The notes beneath the pieces are model-generated. The model ran no database searches and was not told where the DNA came from. It saw only the letters and a list, made by a program, of their open reading frames with translations. Of a stretch of DNA of 64,000 bases, positions 57,682-64,000 are shown piece by piece; position 1 is the stretch's first letter; every line of letters starts with the position of its first letter. The position numbers and the translations under genes are program-made. This stretch comes from Homalodisca vitripennis. Lineage: Eukaryota > Arthropoda > Insecta > Hemiptera > Cicadellidae. The stretch covers positions 195,229,501-195,293,500 of the forward strand of contig NC_060207.1 in NCBI RefSeq assembly GCF_021130785.1, given 5' to 3'.

Positions 57682-58780
57682 TATTGAATTGAAAACATCT
57701 TTATTCATATAATAAACAGTGGTATACATTGAATGGCGTCGTTATGTTAAATTAAACTAGCTGCATCTAAGTAACAGTATTTACAGTTTTCTCCATAACA
57801 AATCAAACTACACCTACTACCAGGTTCAACATAAATTAAGGATGGTTGTCAAAGTTCATCAAATTTATATAATGGGTTGTTTATCAAATAACTTTTTAAT
57901 TTTTTCTTAAATAATTTAATATTGTCTATACTTCTTAATTCCACAGGTAGTCTTAGTAAAAACTTTGCACCTGCATACAATGTTTTTTTGGTATAAAAAA
58001 TTCTAGCCTATGGGAATTAATAGCAATTTGATTTTGATTTCTTGTGAAATATGAATGACTGTCACCTAGTTTCGGAACCAATTTATTTATGCTTAGTTTT
58101 TTTACATGGAGTATTGATCGGAAAACATATAAACTATAAACAGTCATTATTCCTAAATCAGTAAAATGTTGACGAACAGAGTCATCAAATTTTAGATTCA
58201 ACATGGTTTGTATTGCCCTCTTTTGGAGAAGGAGAATTCTATCCAAATTCTGTTTTGACGTACCCCCATATATTTCAATACCAAAACTTATTGATGATTC
58301 TATAAGAGAGAAATAAATTATTTTTAAAGTATTTAATGAGCAAAATTTAGACATCGTATACAAAGCATACAATCCAGAGGTAACTTTATTAACTATGTGT
58401 TCAATATGGAGATTCCATGTCAAATTTTCATCTAAGATTAAACCCAAAAATTTTGTGGAACTTACTTTTTCCAAAGAGTGGTTGTTTATTTTTATTCCCG
58501 GATTTACTGAAGATTTCCTTTTTCCTGCATTGAAAACAATAAAATTAGTTTTGCTGGTATTTAATAATAGTTTATGATTATTAAAGAAATTATTTATGTC
58601 CAATAAACTAGAAGAAGCATTATTTTCCAAATTATTTAATGTACTGCTACTAATTTTTAAACTTGCATCGTCAGCATACAGACAAAGTGTTTTTGTTGGA
58701 CTGTTTTGAAAAGAGAGCAGAATACCTTTTATCTCGTTGCTATCATAGTTATCCATAAGATCTATGTAAAAATATTCACT
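57682..58780 (-). mobile_element. 5'-truncated LINE, reverse transcriptase C-terminal half
   Basis: Minus strand. Tail at about 57682 (GAATAAAGATGTTTTCAATT). A single open stretch of 267 codons (57953-58756) contains [20 protein letters not shown] with the catalytic YADD, LNTSKTNFIVFNAGK, STKFLGLILDENLTWNLHIE and GTSKQNLDRILLLQKRAIQT. Truncated just upstream of YADD. The long intact frame suggests a younger insertion than the other LINEs here. Related to the one at 45849. Confidence 0.9.
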
Positions 58781-60327
58781 AACTAACGCTCAGCCAAGTG
58801 TTGTGGAGTATCATGCACTAACATCAAACTCAGAGTTCCTCATATAGAAATCAAGTTTGCTTTCTAGATATTGCACAGACAGACAGAAATGAATTTTTCA
58901 GCCCCACGAGTGACAGGTAGGCTGCACTAAAGCTAAGCCAGTTACAAATAGATTTTCTTTTCATTTTTCAAAATATTATAATTTTGTTGGATTTTTTATT
59001 TTGATTTTAATTTCGATTATATTGGACTGATATGCATGATGAGTTTTAAGTGCTTCATTCTTTGTTGATTTGCTTAACAACTCTTGTATCATATTTTTGG
59101 AATCTCTGTTCTAACTAGAATTCATGGACAATTCATTAAAGTAGTAGTTATATAATTAATTTATTTGTTTGTAAATATAATTAAATTAAAAGTGTATTGC
59201 CCCTGTTTGTCCTATATACGTTCTTTTATTGTCTGGTAATTTCTTTTTTTAATATAAGCTTTTTTCAGTTTACTGAGCAATTAAGTTTCTTTATATGAGC
59301 TTCAAGAGCTGCAGGACTTAAATGAATAAAACATATTTTATTATTGCTTTAACATCCCTATCATATTAACAAATTACTTATTTACTTATGCAACAGATTT
59401 CGTGTAAATGGAGTATTACTTATTATAAGTATATTGTTTTGGCAACTTTGACTTTATGGAATATAGTGATTGAAGCCATTTCCTTAAAATCCTTGATTAG
59501 ATATTAAAATATAATTAGGATTATTATAAGTTAAGCCATGAATATTTTTCATTAAATCCTTGATCCCTGTTATCTCATGTTTTTCCAGTGAATCATTTGT
59601 CCAAGATAGAGAAGATGGTCAGTGACCATAACATTAACACTTATTTGTATCTAGTGATATTTTACATGGCTTAGTTATAGTAACACTTGTATGTTCTCAT
59701 TAAATCTACATTGATGTCAAAAGCGGACTGCAATCGGCATGAGAATTGGAAGAAAGGCACTTTTCAGTAAACTGATTATGTATAGTTTAATATGGATCGT
59801 TTACTCAATTCCCTCTGTCAAAGCCTAACTAACTTTGAGGTTTTTTATAAACTAACAATTATTGGATACATTGCTGAAATTTTCATAGAAATATAAAATG
59901 GGCCTAGCTATTTGTGCTACTCCCTCGCTAGGTACCAAACAATTCTTAGCAACATGGTCTAGGTCCTTCCATCTTGCCTTCAGGATATTTGACTTTAGTA
60001 GGCTTTCGTTGTTGCAAGTGTAAATAATTGGTCAGCCAACTGACTATTGTGTCTACAGTGATCTACTGCAAACACACCATATTAAGACATATAGTGCCAG
60101 TATTCACGCTTTTTCAGGGACCCTCTTCACTGGAATAAGAGAGAAGTTTACCGTGTTAATAAAACAGTCCAGTAAAAGTGGGAAAATAGACATAATTTGA
60201 TTTGGTATCAGTGACAAGGAATTAAAACATTGCATCCAGTTGTGTTTGTTACTCAGCTGTGTGGTGTTAGTTCAAAGCAATAACAATATTCATACATATT
60301 ATATTTCAGTTAAAGGATAACTGTTTA
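58781..60327. other. Intron, nothing recognised
   Basis: AT-rich; no supported coding or repeat feature. Confidence 0.5.
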
Positions 60328-60952
60328 TTATATCTCAACTTTATTTGGTTCTTGTAATTCTAATTCCAATTTGTTTTCCCCGCTGTATTCTTCAGTTTTT
60401 GTCAGCATTACAATTTGGTTGTAAATATTGCTCCAAAGGTAACTGTGGTGGTTGCAGATGGCTATCCACCAGTTGAGGACCTGTATGAGCACAATGTAGG
60501 TTGCAAGAATGAAGTAAATACAAAACTGAAAGATATTCCGGTGAGGCGGATTAAAGAAGTAATTTTCAAAATTGGCGGCTCCGGTTGTTATCATGTTCTT
60601 TATTGTGAAGCTCAACCAAGGTCCCATGAGCAAGGGAGTCCCGTACTTGTTGCCCAGGAGAAGAAACGCAGAACAGACTATGCTCTTGTAGATGTTGTCG
60701 TGCGTGAAACCTGACCATCAGACCAGGTGTGACACCGTCGCTCACGAGCTCCCCACAGCTGTACAGGCTCACCAACAGAGCGATGATCATGAGACGAATG
60801 GAACAAAAATTTTTCAACCATCCATTCTTTCTGATCATAAATCCAGGCATAAATGGCAGCTTTATATTAGTTTCATTGTCTTCACTCATATATTTTGAGA
60901 AAATTATTAGTCCAAGATTGGCAACTGTAAAGTACACCCAGTGAATTACCAT
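60328..60952 (-). CDS. Candidate antisense four-helix membrane protein gene
   Basis: Minus strand from ATG at 60952, with an in-frame TAA five codons upstream, to TAA at 60328. It reads HWVYFTVANLGLIIFSKYMS, then CSIRLMIIALLVSLYSCGEL; after one frame change near 60710 it continues THDNIYKSIVCSAFLLLGNK, YGTPLLMGPWLSF and IFQFCIYFILATYIVLIQVL, with a hydrophilic tail. Four hydrophobic segments in about 205 residues suggest a tetraspan membrane protein of an insect type I cannot name. A poly-A signal (AATAAA) overlaps the stop. Could be a nested gene with a missed intron, or a decayed retrocopy. Confidence 0.45.
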
Positions 60953-61071
60953 TTCGGTAAAATTTTACAGAATAGAATTTGCAGGAAAATTTCATGGTAA
61001 AAGAATTTAAAAAATTGCTATTTCTATAACAACTAGTATCTAACAATGCTTTAAAAACTAAAGGTACTTTT

Positions 61072-61530
61072 ATATCAAATCAAATCATTTCTTTATTGCT
61101 TTTAGACAATATATAACATTGTATAGCAGTCGTCATATATTCAAACAGCAAATACTCTACACACTCAAACACAGTCAGACTTACATTTCACTCATTCACA
61201 CTATCTTTGGATCCAGATTTTAAATTTTGGTAATTTAAGATATTTTTAGATATCCCAGCGACTCATCATAAACTCCTCTAGCGAATAAAATGCTTTTGAC
61301 ACCAACAGGCATTTGAGACGAGTTTTGAATTGGATTTGATTAGTTGCATTTTTTACACTTTCAGGGAGCTTGTTGATTAAGCCGACGCCAACCTGATGCG
61401 GTAAATGCTGAGATACCACCAGTCTATGACTATATATTTGATTAGTGTTAGCCCTGGAACTGGCAAAGTAATTTATGACGCATTTTTCTCCGCCATGAAC
61501 TGGCAGAGTCGTAATTTGCGGCACATTAAA
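61072..61530 (-). mobile_element. LINE 3' fragment (RT C-terminus)
   Basis: Minus strand; 92-codon open stretch at 61246-61524 with YSHRLVVSQHLPHQVGVGLI, NKLPESVKNATNQIQFKTRL and KAFYSLEEFM, the typical end of Jockey/CR1-like reverse transcriptases. Tail near 61072 reads AATAAAGAAATGATTTGATT. Confidence 0.75.
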
Positions 61531-61624
61531 AATTTTCTGCTAATTAAGTCATCTTTTTTGAACAATCTTCATTTACATTGTAATAAAGTTATGCCAATGT
61601 AATTGGCAGATTTCACGCTTTCTT

Positions 61625-62861
61625 TTAACCCTTTGACTGATGGGTTTTTTCTCAGTAAGAGTGCCCTAAAAAGTGAGATTTTAAAATTTTGTATTGTTTT
61701 TTTTAGGTGATTTGGGTTTACTGCAGTAGATGTATCATGAAAAAAACTCAAACATTTTTTGTATTTATACAGAAATTAATCTAATTATGCAAAAAAGTAA
61801 TTGTATTTATAAAATATGAGAATGAAATAAAATGTTCAGCATTTTATCATAAATATATTAAGGTACAGGTTAGGTACAAGTTAGTAACAGTACACAAGTA
61901 AACAGTCGGACACACAAGGTGGAACGTTGCAATCCCGGCACGTCACTGCTCGATGACTCTGGTCTATCTGCACATGTGGCATGCTCTCTTCGGCTTGTCC
62001 TTATCTGTAGCAGGGATGGTGGTGGGAAAAAGTCGAGCAGTAAGTCTCAGGGGAGCATCTTAGCCAAAAATTTGTCTGTAAGTCTTGCGCCATTTTACAT
62101 AATCAGTAGTTACATAAACAGCCACATTTGTCTACTCAAAGTAAACACAACAAATAATTTATAACCAAGGCAAACAGTAACGTAAAAGTGAAGTTACAAC
62201 TTTTATCCACTACTCAAAAAGAAATAGAATCAGCTGATTACTTGGAACAACTGACCGTCATATGACCTAAATTCTGTCAAATGGGTCTGAAAGAAATAAA
62301 TAAAATAGTAACTGCGATCTAGTGGGAACAATGAAAACTACTTGAAACTTTTCCTTGTTTATTCCGCTAGATCTCATTCGTATTCAAGCGAGAGATTATT
62401 CATCACGAAGCATTATTATGAAAACATTGAGCGTCATAGTGTTTCCCGCACGGCTATTGAGAATATTGCTGGCCATGTAGGGCGCTCCCACATCTGTTGC
62501 AGGATGACTAGTCAAAAGGTTAATGTACTCATTTTTATACATAAAACATTTATTTATAATTTAAAGGCCACTAAAAGGTACAGATGTCTGACGTGCTACG
62601 CAATTTTGACAGATACTGCAGTTTCAAGTCAGCTGGATCGCGTTTGTTTAGTTTTATGTTGTTTTCGTACAGTATATAAGTAGACATTTTCTTGATCAGC
62701 ACAACAACCATTTTTTCATGAATGTAAAAGTAAACTCAATTTGTATTTCCTTTATAATAAACTGTATTTTATTCTGAATAAAATTACATATAACATCTTA
62801 TGTTTTGAGTAGTAACTGATTTTGTAGTAAAAATTTAGTTTAACTCTGCTCAAGGGGTTAA
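61625..62861 (-). mobile_element. piggyBac-like element, internally deleted
   Basis: TTAA-bounded; ends TTAACCCTTTGACTG and TTAACCCCTTGAGCAG (inward from right). The minus strand near 61900-62035 encodes the transposase C-terminus: RLFPTTIPATDKDKPKRACH, then MC, and in a shifted frame VTCRDCNVPPCVSDCL, the cysteine-rich zinc domain of piggyBac enzymes. The catalytic core is absent. Size about 1.24 kb. Confidence 0.78.
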
Positions 62862-63521
62862 AAAGCTGTGCCAGTTAAGGCTAAAATGCATACCAGTTCT
62901 AAGGTTAATTGTGGATCTGGCAGTTAAACATCCTGTAATGGCAGGTTGTTGTCAACATTAACAGAATTTTCTAAATCAGTTTCCTCACTCAAATTGCTGC
63001 AAAATGGTACTGTTTGTAGTATTTTCAATAAAACTTCTCTTTCATATTTTTAAAAGTTTTTTGTCAGTGGAATTTTAAATTAAAATACTGAAAATTTATA
63101 ATAAAAAACTGTCCAAAATCATTTGCACATTTTTATCTTCTAGAATTTGAACCATTGACTTCCTATTTAAAGATCCAGAATCTTAACCCTGCAGGGTTTG
63201 TTAACCCATTAGCGACTCAATATTCCTACAGCTCCTTGTACAAATATAATTATGCGCATGCCTAGATCATTTACTTCAATTAATTGTTCAAATGTAATTG
63301 GAGGGCAAGAATTTTTATTTAATGTAAATGGTATGTGAAGTTATTTATTTTTATAATTTTGGTTCTCCACATCTTATACCAATATGTAATTATGTCTAAA
63401 TTCCGTTCTAAGTAATGAGGTGCCCGAACACGATTTTGTTTGGAGTGACAAAACTGCAGCATTATATGCGAAAGTTATAATTTGAGTATGATTGTTCATT
63501 TTCTGGGAGGTCAGCGTTATA
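62862..63521. other. Intron; possible left end of a further TTAA element
   Basis: TTAACCCATTAGCGACTCAA at 63201 looks like another piggyBac-like end with no partner inside the window. It is preceded by the palindrome AACCCTGCAGGGTT at 63185. Nothing else recognised. Confidence 0.35.
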
Positions 63522-64000
63522 CAGGGTGAACCAAACCATCTGTCCACTGCTTATAGTGGTATAACAAGTGAAGATAGAAACTCTATTTCAACTGAACTCC
63601 CCTATTTTGCAGCCAAAGAATTCAATAAAAATTATTTTGAACCCCCCAACAAATCTGTAAGGGGTAGTAAAAAAACAAAATTTGTTGTATTCAAACTTTG
63701 GCTTTATCTCAAGCAATTTTGGTTCTGTTTGCAAAAATAACAATTTCAAATTATTTAAAGCATTTTTTTATTCATGCATAAATTGTAAATAAATACAAAT
63801 AATGCAATTGATAAATTGTAATAGAATCGTTGACATTATTAATACTTTGAAGAACCCTTCATCAAGCCTACCAACATCTTAAAGAACTCAAACTGTTTAT
63901 CATTGTTGTCAATTCAAAGCTCCACTCGCCCACTGAAGCTATCTACTGAACACTGAATTTCTTCTGGAGAAATGAAACCCACTGCATTTCTTATTTTTTC
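63522..64000 (-). mobile_element. Edge of a TA-flanked element, runs off the window
   Basis: Begins after TA with CAGGGTGAACCAAACCATCT, a Tc1/mariner-style end. At 63842-64000 the minus strand reads NAVGFISPEEIQCSVDSFSG and, after a stop, FEFFKMLVGLMKG, resembling the tail of a mariner-like transposase. The other end would be past 64000. Confidence 0.45.

Noticed and set aside
63184..63204. AACCCTGCAGGGTT flanked by TTAA as a tiny piggyBac-like excision footprint
   Set aside because: piggyBac excision normally leaves no footprint, and a 14-bp palindrome can arise by chance; only noted as context.
1..64000. tRNA, rRNA, CRISPR, bacterial operons or integrated viral genes
   Set aside because: None seen. 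The sequence is eukaryotic with spliced coding; all RT fragments have LINE-type neighbours (APE endonuclease, no gag, integrase or LTRs).

Overview
This window is insect genomic DNA: AT-rich, intron-rich, with GT-AG introns, and crowded with insect-type transposons. One host gene spans nearly all of it. Twenty-three exons on the + strand (2642..56292) encode the amino-terminal part of neurofibromin (Nf1), the Ras GTPase-activating protein. The exon phases chain end to end to 3541 nt, which is 1180 codons plus one surplus base. The surplus base sits in an A-run in exon 11 and looks like an indel. The first coding exon (initiator Met) lies upstream of the window. The gene runs off the right side inside a large intron just after the start of the Ras-GAP domain. 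The protein resembles the Drosophila homologue more than the vertebrate one, including a 45-nt micro-exon. The species cannot be fixed from sequence alone; a hemimetabolous insect such as a hemipteran is my guess.

Layout. 1-2641: upstream intron with a LINE 3' end and a pogo/Tigger-like transposase relic. 2642-10086: exons 1-6, plus a SINE/RTE-like repeat and two deleted piggyBac-like elements. 10612-15237: a degraded 4.6 kb non-LTR retrotransposon (antisense) with PHD-finger ORF1, endonuclease and reverse transcriptase. 16678-24252: exons 7-12, with a mariner-like element, an 87-bp piggyBac-like micro-MITE and a perfect hairpin. 24710-27564: a nearly full-length, decayed piggyBac-like element. 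28546-32865: exons 13-15, with a 900-bp near-perfect palindromic foldback element. 33703-36587: another long piggyBac-like element ending 58 bp before exon 16. 36646-40177: exons 16-19. 41716-48448: a nest in which a piggyBac-like element contains a mariner-like element with about 525-bp inverted repeats, which itself contains a piggyBac-like MITE and a truncated LINE. 48693-50260: exons 20-21, with exon 20's 3' end and splice donor multiplied in a 99-bp tandem array. 51606-56292: a piggyBac-like MITE, a mariner-like element and exons 22-23. 56293-64000: an intron with two LINE fragments, a possible antisense four-helix membrane-protein gene, a piggyBac-like derivative and the edges of further elements.

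How it fits together: the only clear host function is neurofibromin. The introns act as a trap for cut-and-paste elements that target TTAA (piggyBac-like, at least nine) or TA (Tc1/mariner, foldback). Several insertions can be read exactly because removing the element and one target-site copy restores the interrupted reading frame.
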